DNA from: Ectocarpus siliculosus
Taxonomy: Eukaryota; Sar; Phaeophyceae; Ectocarpales; Ectocarpaceae
Reading direction: 5' to 3'
Length of the DNA: 64,000 nt
NCBI GenBank assembly: GCA_000310025.1
Contig: FN649740.1
Span: 264,728-328,727, forward strand
The notes under the pieces were generated by a model. The model was not told the origin of the DNA. It saw nothing but the letters and a program-made list of their open reading frames with translations, and ran no database searches. The position numbers were made by a program, and so were the translations under genes. Positions within the stretch are counted from its first letter, which is position 1. Every line of letters begins with the position of its first letter. This document shows positions 35,580 to 48,034 of this stretch, piece after piece.

Positions 35580-35725
35580 TGGGTGAGCAGCGGGATTTGA
35601 ACTCGTGTTTTTTTTTACAACCCGAAGCAAACACCCGTCTCGACGCCGTTGTGAAAAGAGGGAATCGTCCTCGATAGTCGTTGGGGAGATTGTACCTCTA
35701 TGAAGGTGGTCTCCACATGAAACAA
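35580..35725 (+). repeat. Repeat R2, copy 3, with antisense tRNA-like block
   Basis: Starts with GTGAGCAGCGGGATTTGAAC, the reverse complement of a tRNA T-arm, and continues into the AGGGAATCGTCCTCGA and GGTGGTCTCCACAT blocks shared with the other two copies. Read on the minus strand the tRNA-like part would sit at the far end, so the orientation of the parent element is unclear. Confidence 0.62.
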
Positions 35726-36314
35726 GAGATAGGGTTTCGGACACCCGGCGCCGATGGCCCCAAGGTATGCTTAGACCCACCCGCCGTGGACAAACAAGCA
35801 CACCTTTCCGGTTGATTGCGTCTTATGTTGTTGAACCGTGGTGCGTTTGGTTTTTGCTTGCCACGGCCGTTGTTGCTTGCCTCTCCCGGTTTGCACGTCA
35901 ACGTCCACGCCTCAGTATCCTTTCATCTCACACGTCCCAACCTACCTCGTCGCACTTGTTTGTCCAACTCAGAACAATGGTGGTGGTATCTGCTGGCTTG
36001 TGTGTGTTCATGGTGAGCTGGTTTGTCGGTGATGTGATCGGCGCCTACTTAATACTGCAGAACGCGCTGGACAGCACTTCCAATCAGCGGAGGTGAGACG
36101 CCTGTCTCCAAGTCTTGTCCACATTGAGTCTCAAAAAACGTACATGTCACTATGTGCTGTAAACCTACTACTATGCATTCGTGAATACCGTTGAGAGACA
36201 CTCCCTCCTCCACCAGTGGACCGGTGTAGGTCCTCTATGATCTCGCTGTCTCTTGCGGCGGGCTGCTGTGAACGACCTCGGCTCGATTACGTGGTTCTCG
36301 CCCGATCCTCCAGA

Positions 36315-36470
36315 CGTAGAAAAAAAAGTAAAAAAGTAAAAAATCGGAAATGTTACAATATGAAGAAAACATTTTCTAAGAATTAAAAAAAAATACGAAA
36401 AATCACAAAATTTTACCCCGAAGAAGAAAAACCATTAAGTTCATTAAACCATGTAAACCCTTACAATAGG
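36315..36470. other. AT-rich patch
   Basis: About 155 bp dominated by A runs (for example AGAATTAAAAAAAAATACG), in clear contrast to the GC-rich surroundings. It lies just upstream of the tentative small gene starting at 36670. No repeat partner or motif was found. Confidence 0.6.
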
Positions 36471-36669
36471 GGAGCTCGGAACACTTCGGAACACGGTAGA
36501 TTGGAACTCCTAGATTTACGATAAAGGGTCCAGTGCTGGGAACGTTCCTCAAAGCGGGAGAACATCAAAGCGGGGGATAACCTAGTTCAGATATAGAAAA
36601 GTAGAGGCCTGGCGCCTCTTTTTCCTAAATCGAAAGTCGAAAATTGCTTCCAGGAGACGCTTTCAGGAG

Positions 36670-38254
36670 ATGACGTGCCGGGTGTTTTTACTGTTGGTGC
36701 TTGTACCGCTGCTCTATGGTGAGGGTGAGCAAAGTTGAGTCGACCTGTTGTGTGTAGAGCAAAGCGTGTCTCAGAAAATCTATAACCCGTTCCGTGTTTC
36801 CCATATACTTTTATGACGGATCGGGTCGTTTTTTTTCTGGTCATTTTTTTCCTATTTAGAACGTCCCTATTCTGGCTGCGATTCAGCTCGAAGTACGAAA
36901 ATCGCACGCTTTTAGCACAAAAAGCGCGATATTCTCTTCTCGCCGGGGTACCTCGCCGGGGACGGGGGCATCAGCCCACAAAAGACCGGACTGCTGTAAC
37001 CATGATATACGGACGTGTTCAGTTTTGCCCCCGGCAGCGAGAGAGAGGTCGAGGGTGGCGGCGATGATGAGCCGGTGTACGCCCACGATCTAGAGCTGCT
37101 GACTCGACTTGCGCTAGCGGTGTCCAAGAAGGAGTCGACAGCGGCAGAGAAGGTGATTCCGACACTCGGCGAGGGCATCTAGAATCTGTAGATGGTGTTG
37201 GCGGGGAGAGGAGCGGGGGCGAAGTTCTAGAGTTGACCTTCGTCGATAAGGGCATCATCATCAGCGTTGTTGCCCGACGTGTTGCCACGACTGCAACATA
37301 ATGACTTACCTACCCCCATCGTTCCCAGCTGCCGTACCACCGTGCTTTGTACTTGTGGTAGTTCGTTATGCTTACCGCTAGTCCCTACCCCTCGGGTTCT
37401 CCGTTGACCAACAGGAAGAGGAAGAGGGCGAGCGGCTCCGGGATCGGGTTGACAACGCCATTGCTGAAATGTGGAGCAGGTTTCCCCCAGCGGTTGATGG
37501 TGCGTTCGAAAGCTCACATCGTTGTTTTGCTCGCGTTTTCTTGGTCAAACTCAGAAATGGTTCCCTACAGGCCGTACCCCCCTTCCCACCGCACTCCCCG
37601 CTCCTTCCGCCCGCCCCCGGGTCCTCCGGCGACGGGGAGAGCCGGGAGTTAGAGAGGAGGGAAAAATAGAGAGAAAATCAATGCCGGGGAAGCGCAACAA
37701 CGATCAGAAGGGCAACTTTTGTTGTTGAGGTAATTCCCTCCGAACATGCCACACCAAAATGAACAACACTCAAGCCATATTGTACCAAGAAGCAGCCACG
37801 AAGCACTACCGTCATATCAGAATGGCGGGCCAGGGGCATCCTCGATAATGGTATATAGATGCTGTCGTCACTCTACAAATGAGGTTAGCTGGTGTCCGAA
37901 TACCAAAACGAGACCACAGACCGACTCATCTGTCCCAGCTGAACTTTCTCACGAATTTATTGTTATTTTTCTCATTCACAGGACAATGAACGGACGGGTA
38001 GCACCTACAATATAGTGCTTCAACAACGATGAGAGGAGTTGATCGCCTGTCTGGCAAGGGTTGCGATAGATCGTGATCTCGTCGAAGCGAGTCGGACCGA
38101 CCAAGAACTGCAAGACGAAGTGCACCAAAACCTGCTAGAGGGCTTGCAAGAATTGCTCTTGGATAGAGCCGTGTTCTTGTACTGTGTAGACGTGTTTGGG
38201 TTTCGTCGGATTATCCTTCGTACCAACCAATCAGCCACTGTGCTACTGTGGTGA
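36670..38254 (+). CDS. Tentative small secreted acidic protein, 153 aa, four exons
   Basis: I do not recognise this protein. A model with exons 36670-36718, 37046-37152, 37415-37499 and 38034-38254 sums to 462 nt with matching phases. Exon 1 encodes a compact signal peptide (MTCRVFLLLVLVPLLY). The rest is acidic and helix-like: EGGGDDEPVYAHDLELLTRL, then EEEEGERLRDRVDNAIAEMW, then QELQDEVHQNLLEGLQELLL. Internal exons have typical donors (AAG|GTGATT, ATG|GTGCGT). The last acceptor (ATGAG|AG) has almost no pyrimidine tract and is the weak point. The second exon can also be read further in its own frame to a stop at 37182, and an overlapping frame is open to about 37300. Treat the gene as a candidate and the individual exons as better supported than the joined product. 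Confidence 0.38.
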
Positions 38255-39652
38255 GTGTGGTGATTCTGTGTTTGTTGAAAACCCTGCCGCGTTGGAACAG
38301 CAATTCTTCTCCAGACATCCTGGTATTGCTGTTCATCAGACAGCTCAGGTTCAGGACTGTTGAAGTACAAGAGTGGGGGTGCTGTCCCTTCTAACGGTTG
38401 GCTGTGGTCGAATTGTTGTAGACCTCTGCGATGCTCTGCGCCGTTTTTATGTTCCGTGGCAGCGGTTAGAATTGTCCTGCCTGAACTCAGCCGTCAACGC
38501 TCTCTTGGCGTGTGTGACGCCTCATGATGACAAACATTACTGATGAACGTGGTAGACGGTGATCATCTTGGAAGTACGCGCCTTTCCTCTGGGTTGACTT
38601 TTTGCGATGAATCTGCTGAACTGAGAACGATGTACAACAATGATGATCCTGTCCCTCTGAATCTTCCGTACAATCAACGCGAAAGTCTGGATGATGCAAC
38701 ACCGGCCTTGTCGTGAAAACACCTCTCACGTATTCTCGACAGGGCTCAACACTTGATTGATTGGCGCACAGTTGATGTGCTCTGTATCGGCTTGTTAGGT
38801 TGATCGTTTCTAATGTTGGTCGAGAACATTCGCTTCTACGCAATTTTGTTTCCTCATATGCATTGTATCCAGTCAACCAAACAACCCTCCTCTTTTAGAC
38901 CTTCTATGCCGACATGCCGACTCACTTCGCAAGGCGCACGAAGTCCATTTCCATTGCCATTCATTGTCGCTTTCGGTCGTCATCAAACTATCCACGTACT
39001 TGGTCACAGCGGCCATCTCTAGACTACAGACCATAATCAGAGACACAGAGTAATACGGTTTACTACTCTTGAACGGCGGAAATACTGGAGGTGTGCAGAA
39101 CGAAGTCGAATCAGGCGTTGAAAAGACAACAAGCACAAGATGACTGCGGTCACTACTGCTGTACAGCAGTACTTGAGGAACATCGGGCAAGTACGTCCAT
39201 CTGTAGACCATTAGTCTATTTACATATGGTGTCCTCACCTTTTTTTCCCTACCAGCTGTCGATTCAGACATTCCGGCGATGCGGTCTGTTCCCGCGGAGG
39301 AAGAAATCGGTTTGCACACGGCGCAGCAGAGCTTGTCTTTCCAGGTTTTGCATGGCGGGACCCAGAGCGTTTGCACTTCGGCAGCCGAAACGTTGACATG
39401 TCGAACTGCTCTTCGGCAAGTCTCCGGCCTTGGCGGTACTGTCGGGATGAACGAACACCGCCTCCGTGTGTTTTTTTACCGGTTTTTTTTTCACCCCCTT
39501 CCCCCGACCACGTACGCGTGATCGAGGCACACGACACCGGACTCCAGCGTTAGGTTACCCCATACACCCTCCTGACCCTGAAGCCTTGGACAACCCTCCG
39601 GTAGAATACACGGCAAGGTATCAGTTGTGATTTTAAGATATTACCTCTGCTG
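38255..39652. other. Intergenic spacer before the GTP cyclohydrolase II gene
   Basis: No supported gene. The 167-residue minus-strand open frame at 38873-39376 has no domain or splice context. A palindromic ACTGCTGTACAGCAGT (39155-39170) is present. Confidence 0.5.
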
Positions 39653-42600
39653 ATGTTATCAGAGGGAGTGATTGGGGATGATGAGCCGAGGGAACCTTCC
39701 AACCAAGACTTGACTTCAACCACAGGAGGTCTTGGTGTCGCATCTTCGCTTGCCTGCGCTGGGGTGGAGAGTAGCCTGCATTTATTCGGTGGGGTGTTCG
39801 TCGGCAAGGCTGCCGAGGCGTACTGGACGGCGATCTTGCAGCTGCGAAGGGGCGATGGCTCCTGCTTCGAGGATAGCCAGACCGGCGCCGCGAGAGGAGA
39901 CGCGCGGCGGGCCGACGGCGCAATTCGCGGGCTGAAACGGAAACGAGCGGGAGCGGTGGCACCAAGCGATGCCACCCCGCGTGCCCCGGAGGGGCGGGCA
40001 GCGGCTCAAGCAAAGGCCGCAGGGCACGGCTGTACGACCTTCGTATCAGAGTGCAGTTTGCCCACCGAAAAGGGGAACTTCCGGTTGCGAGCCTATCGGT
40101 ATGCGGACGGGGTCAAGACGCACGAACCTGTGGTCATGGTTGCGGGGAACGTGCGAGGCCGAGGTAAGCACAGCAGCTGCTGGGGGGGAAGAGGGTGAGC
40201 ATGCTTAGAAAATGTGCATGCAATTGTAGAATCACCGAGAGAATCCCCTTGGGGATATTTATTCCAGTGTCGTCACACTTGTACGGAAAGCTTAGCTGAA
40301 ATGACAGCTGCTTGTTGACGTTTTTCTAGAAAACACGATTTTGGGATGTTATGTCGCGAGAATGCATGAAACGGCTCTTTTTCGCGACCGCTGTCACCTT
40401 CGTGTTGTACCTACGTTGCCTCCGATTTATCTCCAGTCCGTTGAGCAATTTCTCTGCGTACTTGCGGCGATGGTAAGCGGGACACTCATTTTGTAAAAGG
40501 GATTGATTGAGAGCGGGAAGATGCCATTCCTCGGAAAGTCGAGATGTTTCTAGTGTGAACCGCGGCCGCCGTCGGAAACCGATGCGTCGGATCAACATGT
40601 TGACTGAACCTAGATGAAGTAAAGCTACTACGCAAGAGCTTGGATGTGTCGTCGCCGCCCCCAAATAATCAACCGTACAGATATTCCGCTCACCAAACTA
40701 TCCGGTCTCGATAAAAGGGACGAGGGCGCATCTGTGCGAACTACGTTCGGCCTGATTGAGTGATGATGCCTACTACCCGTAATTGTCGGAGAGATCGCTG
40801 ACTCGGGGGTGCCATCTCTCCTACTCTTATTGTTACCGTGTACTCGTATATTTTACAACGTAAAAGTAGAACAGATGACGGGTTGCCAAGAGTACCAACA
40901 CATTGTTGAGATGGTTCTGCCGCGAGAATGGGTGTGAAGATAAAGGTGCACACGTGCACGCACACACTCACATCGCTGGGCGGGAACTCGCTCGACATGG
41001 GTGGGTGGGTGTGATGCGCTACAGTACTCGCTGCTGTTGTGGGTTTTGTGCTGCTGTGTTCTCCGAGTCGATGTCGCTGTTGTGGCACTACACAGCCCAG
41101 TGTAGACTGCTGGTTCCATTCCTGCTGTGGGCGTGTGATGTGCACTGGTTGCAACTCCCCGGCTGCAAGGTTGGTGGCGGTTTTAGGTACGGTGCCCCGA
41201 AAGCGGCGAAATTGCCGAAACCACTCGAAAATAGACAAGACGCCAGCCTTTTCGTTTAATTATTGGAGACCGTTGATTGGCCGAGGCGGGCTTAAAATCT
41301 GTCCCACGGCCTTTGTGCGTGCCGACGTGGTATTGTACGTTTGTGACCGAATATTTTTTGGCCGACACGCTTGTAATAGCTGACCTCTCCCCCTTGTTAT
41401 TCCTCCGTGTGTGTTGGTGTCCTCAGAGAACGTACCTGTGCGAGTCCACGACCAGTGCCAGACCTCGGAGGTATATATGTATGACATTGGTGGAGATAGA
41501 GAGTTCGCGTGACAAGGGAGGGAGCATTGTATCGTATTTAATACCGCCACCCACTGCTGTGGTGTATCTCCACGTACACGGGGCCCCGTGATTTCGTGCA
41601 GACAAACTAAACTGGGTCCCGTGCAATACGGCATATATGTTCACACTTGCGACCGGGCGTGCCATTCTTTTTGTTCCACCTCGAAACCGTCGCTCGAATT
41701 GTTACCGTCTGCATGTGGTCTCCCCTTTGTAGACTGCAGAGTTCCGATCCAGGTCACACAGAAAAATCCCTCTGCATACCTCCACATGCTACAGCGCGCT
41801 AAGGACAGAATTTTCTTGCTTGTGTCCCGTTGCAGGTGCTCGGGTCGAAACGATGCGACTGTCGGGAGCAGCTAGACTTGTCGCTGCGGTACATCCAGGA
41901 GCACGGGGGCGGCGCTGTTATCTACCTCGCGCAGGAGGGCCGCGGAATTGGGCTAGCGAACAAGGTCGCTGCGTACGCGCTCCAGGTGTGAGCTGCGTGC
42001 ACTGCCATCCTTTCGTAGTGCGGGATTCGTGACGACCTGCAAGTCACACCTTACTACCTTGACACCAAGCTCTCACGTAGGCCGCTGCTGTGCTGCAAAG
42101 GATGCGCTTTACTGCTGTGTAGAAATACCGATGTCCGGGACCATATATGAGATGCCCTAGATTGACCGTTGGGTAGCTGGAAGGCCATGCTGGCGATCGA
42201 TGTCGTGTACTTTTTTTCCCTCTCCCAACCTACGGTCACTCCCAGCTCTGTACCCACGACACATTATTTTTTTCTCTTGCTGAGGGTCACCAATCCTGGG
42301 TCACGAGTGTAACGCCGTGCTTTCTTCTCGACAGGATGATGGACTGGACACTGTAGAAGCAAATCGACAACTCGGCTTTGGAGACGACGAACGCTCGTAC
42401 GAGTGTGTCGAATTCATCCTTGGAGACATGGAGATAAAAGTGAGCTGACGGTTGCTAAGCTCTGACAAATCCGTGCAATGCTGGCCATATCAAGTCTCGT
42501 GTGCTCACCTGGAGTATGGTGCTGGAGTGGTGTCGAACAACGCGTTTGGGTTTGACATAAGGCAACCAAGTTTGCGACGAGCTGGCGAAAAGTATCCTTT

Positions 42601-43327
42601 TCCCTTTAAGACTGAGGTTTGATGGTCCCCTCTGTACGCGTGTTGCTTTCCCTTTCTTCTGTTGATCGACCCCCGATTTTTGACATGGATCACCTCTCGA
42701 ACCATCGCAGTTGCCAAATCATCTATTCTTTCAGGATTGAAGAGCTTTTCGTTCGCAGCCTGTTGAAGATATTTTCAAGCGAAACCGTTCCGTGGTGTTG
42801 GTTTTTTTGTCCCTCACCCGTCGACCGTCGAGCGTTAACGAAAGTCTCACTTTATCAAAGATCAGAGCCTCCGTCCGCTAAGTTACCAACTCATCGCTAG
42901 GTATTTATATACGCTTCTGTAGACTGCAAAATTCAAGGGTGCTATCGGTTTCCAACCTGACATCGCCGTTGAACCGACTAGTCGCACACATCATAGCAGC
43001 CTCTTGATGTCTATCTCTTAGCTCCATCGAGACTGACTGACTTGTTTGCTGTCGTTGAGCACGTCCTCAATGATGCATTCGGCATTCCCTACCTGCTGTC
43101 CGACTCAAGTACATGTCTCCCACCCGCGTTCTTTTTCGTGTCGTTTCGTTTCACCCCCTCAGAGTGTTCAACTCATGACCAACAACCCTTTCAAGATCGA
43201 TTGGCTGAGGGCCACGGGGGTCAAGGTGGAGGGGCGCATTCCCGTCGAGGTGCCCGCCAACGAGCACAACCACGGCTACCTTGAAGCGAAGGCCAGCCGC
43301 ATGAGCCACCTCATTAATACTTTGTAG
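39653..43327 (+). CDS. ribA: GTP cyclohydrolase II (riboflavin synthesis), stand-alone form, 324 aa
   Basis: This catalyses the first committed step of riboflavin synthesis, opening the GTP ring to give 2,5-diamino-6-ribosylamino-4-pyrimidinone phosphate, formate and pyrophosphate. Exons: 39653-40163, 41427-41470, 41836-41985, 42335-42439 and 43163-43327 (975 nt, all GT-AG, in phase). Zinc ligands fit the C-x10-C-x-C pattern: Cys181, Cys192 and Cys194 ([16 protein letters not shown]). The catalytic and GTP-binding stretch follows ([33 protein letters not shown]), then [12 protein letters not shown] and the family C-terminus. The first 125 or so residues are a non-conserved Ala/Arg-rich extension with no DHBP synthase domain, unlike the fused plant RIBA or bacterial RibBA. 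No signal peptide is visible from the chosen ATG. An upstream exon is possible, since 39653 is simply the first ATG of the open frame. Confidence 0.9.
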
Positions 43328-44628
43328 GAAGGGTTTCTGCCGTGGCTACGCCTCCTTGGGAAGCAGTACAGACCGATTGGTGGCCGGTGTTGTTAGTAGA
43401 TGTGGTCATAGAGCGTTGATAGGACAACGTTGCTGTTATAGGGTTGTACTTTGCGGGCAAGGTAGGGAAGGTGCAAATTGCAGTGTGCAACTCGAACGTT
43501 CGTCATGTTCCATGCGGAGGAACTTTGGACATCGGTGTGATCGAGGTCGACAGTGGTGGGAAATGTGCAGATAGTACCACATTTGTTTTGTGTGGATTCT
43601 CCCGTCAGTTTGCCCCATGTAGTTGAGGAGCGATAAGAGCACTCTACCGTATTCCGTGCCACGGGGTGCTAGTATTTTTCAGGCCATGTGTTGAGGAAGA
43701 GACGAGTGTGAGAGTGTTGCTGAGGATGACGCTAAGTGTTGGCGTTGGTGGTGTGGTTGGTGTCCAACGATAATATACGTAATAGACTTTGGTGAACCGG
43801 CGTCAGACTTTTTGTATCGATTACAGGGGACAGAAGGCGTACGAATGGATGGATGACCTTTTTTGCCCAAGAAAGTCTTGAATAACCCCGAACAAAGCTG
43901 CCAATGCTTGACTGTGTAGGTTAAGGAGGCTTGCAAGATGCGGGGACAAGCCTTGGAAGACGAGTGTAACGCCGCAGGCGTGTTAACTCCGTGACGGCAG
44001 CGATGCCGGGCTCATGATCGACTTGCTACTCTTTCAAGCGACTCGTATTCTGTTTCGCTGATGGTGCGGCGCCCTCCAAAGCAACTGGGAAAGCCATTTT
44101 CTCCCAATCTTCGGTTGCCGCTATTTTGTACGTGCAGAAATGCCGACCAAAACGTGAGCTTGCAATTCGCTACCCACCGCTTTGCAATGGCTGGCATAGT
44201 CGTCGCCATCACGTTCATCGGCATACAAACAACGACAGCGGAACACCTACGGAGCGGCGGTACACAGCTGTTCAGCGGCATGCGGTACATTCGCCAAACT
44301 AGTAAACCAGAATGTTGTGCTAGGAACGAGTAGAGCGAACTCAACGCAAAATTTAGTTCACGGGCGACTTGCCCAAGTTTACAACTGTATGACACCCACA
44401 TCACGCCTCACAACAAACTGAAAACACACGTTTACAGCAAACCGTCAAAGCTCTCTACATCAGGCCGACTCCTTGCCCCCCTTATTTCCGCAAGAATTGC
44501 CACAAAACATCAATCCTTTCAAGAACACCCCCCGATCAGCATCGTACGTAAGATACGAGCGCGACAAACTCATCTAGCCGTCCCCCCTACGTGCCCGTGC
44601 CAAGTATCCCATCCTGTCCTCCCTAACT
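43328..44628. other. Convergent intergenic spacer
   Basis: This lies between the 3' ends of the GTP cyclohydrolase II gene and the R3HCC1-like gene. Open frames at 44061-44333 (+) and 44012-44404 (-) overlap each other and show no family signal. No repeat or RNA gene was recognised. Confidence 0.5.
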
Positions 44629-47600
44629 TTACATGTCCCACGAGTCGGTACTCTCCGCAGGGGGGGCCTGCGCATTCTTCGCTCCGCGTCCCCTAACCCC
44701 TCCCTTCGAACTCGCGCTTTTTCGAGCTGATCGGGCGTCCGCGGTCTTTGGCTTTGGCCGACGGATCCCCAGCGCGCCCAAGATCAATCTCGAACCGCTA
44801 GAGGCGTCGGCAGGGGGTCGACCGGGGCGAGCGAGCTCGACTGCGGCAGTAGTAGTAGTTCGTATTTCGTAGGTTTGCCGGCCGAGAAGAGTCGTTGGAG
44901 GCATGGGGGGAGGGAGGGCGGGGTCAATGGAAATCATAAGGGCCATCAGACTTGAAGTTCTAATTAGTTTCGATCAACCATGGGCACCCAAGCCGGAGTG
45001 CTTGTCCCTTGCCAAGACCAAGTCTCGTGGCGTTCGGATTTGACGTCCAACTTAGGATTCTTCGAAAGGAACGCACCACCTACCAAGGGATTTTTGTGGG
45101 AATGGCAAAAACAAAAACGGACCGCGTTCCACCTAGGACGAATTTGTCAAGGTTTGCAATCAAAATCTCACAAATCTGTAAGTTTTTTGCAGCGATGTGT
45201 TGAAATGTTGAAACACCATCTTGAAGGCATTGTGCGTGGCGGCGGCCCCTCTGCTACGGAGACGTATACAATGCATCTCCTTTATGGCCGTACTCAATCC
45301 TCAGTAGTACGCTCATTGAGTATCATCCGCGTTATCGGTATCTGATGTGTCGGTCGGCATGTTAATGCATGCGCAGGAAATACTGACGTGTGGCTTATCT
45401 CGACGTTCGGTGGTCAGCCTCACTCTTTGCGATCTCTCTGGATTGTCTGGGTGTCTCAGCTATCCTTGCCGTCTCCTGGATACCACCGGCTTACCGCCTG
45501 GACTACAACCATCTATCTTGTGTAGCGAAGCCTACGAGCCCATGTGTTCGGATGTGTGACGTGTGCAGTACAACGCGTGTTTGACCGTCGCGCGGAACAT
45601 GCTTATGTTCTGTTTCTGGCATACGGACGATTCACGTGAGAGGAGGAAACTCCATGGGATTCCCACCAAAAATCTGGAAACCCGAACACCATCAGAATTG
45701 GTCTTTACCTCGTCTGTAACCTGTCCTCTTCTCCACCCGCGCCTGTGATAGGAGCTCCACGAAAAGCACCGAATCGCGGTTGTTCCTCGCGGACACTGCC
45801 TGTCGCGCTAACGCCGGAGTAGCAAATGTTACCAACGCCTCATCCGGGCGAGGCCACCTGCAGAGAAGGGTCCCGAGTGCGAGACAAGAAACCAAAAATA
45901 TATATATTGATCGGGCAAAGGGGGGGGGGCAGGTGAAAGGATGATTTCTACACGTTGGGCCTGTTCGGGACAAACTTCACGTTGGGGGACTCAACGGACA
46001 GAAATCCTCATTTTGTTCATGCAACTACGCCTTGCGCGGAACACTGCGAAGGACATCCATCGACTTCATCTACCGTACAAGAAATATCCTTTGGTAGAAA
46101 CCACTCATTGGCTTCGAAGAATGATTTATCAGGCGATAGAACCATTGAGTCCGCCGACCATGACGAACTCAAGGACACGCGCACACGTTCAAAGGTTTGG
46201 TACGACCGAAGAGTTACTCACACGACGAGGCCGCCTAGGGAGACGAAGGACTGCAGCATCGAGTCGCGCTGGCCGGGAGGCAACGCCACCGGAAAGTTGG
46301 ACACCACCGCCGTACATGCCTCCACCTGCTCTCGACTCATTTCCTCTGCGCAACAGGGGGAGTAATTACGACGAACGTAGTAGACCAGATTCAAGTGGAG
46401 ATCGCGGGAAGCACGATACATGATGCGTGCATGCATTTTTTGTGTTTTTGTGTATCCTAGCAGTTATGGACGCCTGGGTCTACACGTCAACCTATGCACA
46501 CCTTTCGGACCTTCGTACGTGGTATGACACTGCTCTATCTCCTCGGACTTGTGGAATGAAGGGCGTTGGTCTGCCAGAGCTGATGCAGCTAGGATAGGGG
46601 TGGCGAGCGGCGAGAATGTGTGCGTGACACCGTGTTGGCGCTGTTTCTTACCGTGCACAATACAAGCGGAGGATCGATCATTGCACGCGTGTCCCGAACA
46701 CGCAACGTACCGGAATACTCCGAGATGTTGGTGCCGTACGCCGACATGCCGCCGCTGACCACGTGGGCCACACGCGCAGGCGCGGGGCGACGGGCGGGGC
46801 TCGCATCCCTGTCCGACGGCCGCTCCCTCTGGCTAACACGAACAGGCGCTCGAGATGTCCACAGGGGACCCATCCCGTCCCCAGCAGCAGCGCCACCGCT
46901 GCTGCCGGAATCTGCGGCTGCTGCTAACTCTGCGTCGAGGGCCTTTCGCCGGCCCGGCGGTACGTATCTGGCTGCTGGCGGCTTGAATGCCGGTAGCTCT
47001 TGATCTTCCTTCTTGTCCCCGGTGACGTTTTCCTCGAATCTCTTGCTGTCGCTGGCAGGAGGAGGCTCAACGATCTTTTGTCTGGCCTCCGAAGCGGCGG
47101 GGGCATTTTCCCCGTCCTGGTGTTCTTCGCTGGTCCGGTCGAGAGCCGATGTTGCCGTAGGTTCCGTGGAGGCACCGTTGGTCCTACTGCTGCCCTCCCT
47201 GTTTTTGGCTGGAGAAGGAGGACAGGACGCCTGACTCTCCAGGGGGGGTGCCGCAGTGGCCTTCGCACCGGTTTTATCGCCGTGGGCGTGGCACAACGAC
47301 GACGACGTTGTACTTGTCGTGGTCGTTTGCTCGGATGCACCCTCTTGTTGGTCTGCTGGAGCTGGTCCGTCGGCGACGACAACAACGCTCGGCTTCTCTT
47401 TCAGCGCCGGACGGCTTCCCTTCCTCTCGCTCGATCCACCGTCTCTTGCCTTCGACGACGTTGACTTGTTGGTGTCTTCTGGACGGGGGCAAGAGGAGTG
47501 GTTTTCGTTGCCGCTGCTGCTGCTTGCAGGAACGGAGGAGGCGGAGGATGCCCCGCCACCTCGCCGGCCAGGCGGCACGTACTGCGCCCACGCCTGCCTG

Positions 47601-48034
47601 GGTTTTCTCCTCCTTTCGGCAGCGGGAAGCGCGGTGTGGTTCACGTCCTGCCGAGTTGGTGCGGGCTGGTCGGAGACTTTATCCTTTATGCTGTCGTCGC
47701 GGTCCGCTGGCGGTGGGAGGAGTACCTCGTCTGGCCTCGTCTCGTCTCCTGCTGATGCTGGTACAGCCGCACCCGGTGCTGCTTTTGTCGCCAGGTTGGT
47801 GCACCCCCATGCCTTTGCCGCCGGTAGAGTTGAACCATTGGTCACTTCTGCTTGTTGCTCGTCTACGGTTTCGCCATCTGCAGCCTTTCCCTGTTGGCGT
47901 GGCTGGCTAGTGGCTGCTGCTGTGTCGTGTCCTCGTCGAGTGTATCCGTCCGCACTTGGTCCATGCGCAGATGATGCCCTCGCGGCTGGAGGGACATAGG
48001 GTACTCGCGGTGCTCGGGACGATCGGAGACTCAT
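44629..48034 (-). CDS. R3HCC1/R3HCC1L-like putative RNA-binding protein, 598 aa
   Basis: Exons in transcript order: 48034-46711, 46345-46222, 45857-45721 and 44840-44629 (1797 nt, in phase). The N-terminal 440 residues are disordered and carry three YVPP motifs (VPYVPPAAR, QYVPPGRRGGG, RYVPPGRRKAL). The small folded C-terminal part reads VVSNFPVALPPGQRDSML, LGGLVVWPRPDEALVTFA and TPALARQAVS. It ends with GSRLILGALGIRRP and closely follows the layout of the C-terminal half of animal R3HCC1/R3HCC1L (an RRM-like fold, then the RLVIGALG-type tail). I do not see an R3H domain itself. The exon 3 donor (ACAG|GTTACA) is weak but gives the correct phase with a strong acceptor at exon 4. Family placement is from remembered motif layout and is moderately confident. 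Binding target is unknown; a role in RNA metabolism is inference. Confidence 0.72.

Larger units (their letters stand above)
32026..36669. other. Gene-poor, repeat-rich region with an assembly gap
   Basis: 4.6 kb without a supported gene. It contains a long inverted repeat (33033-33335), three copies of tRNA-related repeat R2, the first N gap with degraded flanks (34441-34856), and an AT-rich patch near its right end. Open frames such as 35767-36096 lack conserved features. Part of this may be 3' UTR of the TMTC gene near 32026. Confidence 0.6.

Noticed and set aside
38873-39376. 167-residue minus-strand frame
   Set aside because: No domain, no convincing splice sites and no repeat partner. 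The length is not exceptional for this base composition.
47000-47999. Plus-strand open frames of 154-247 residues
   Set aside because: Shadows of the minus-strand R3HCC1-like exon 1. They lack splice context and family features, while the minus frame carries repeated YVPP motifs.
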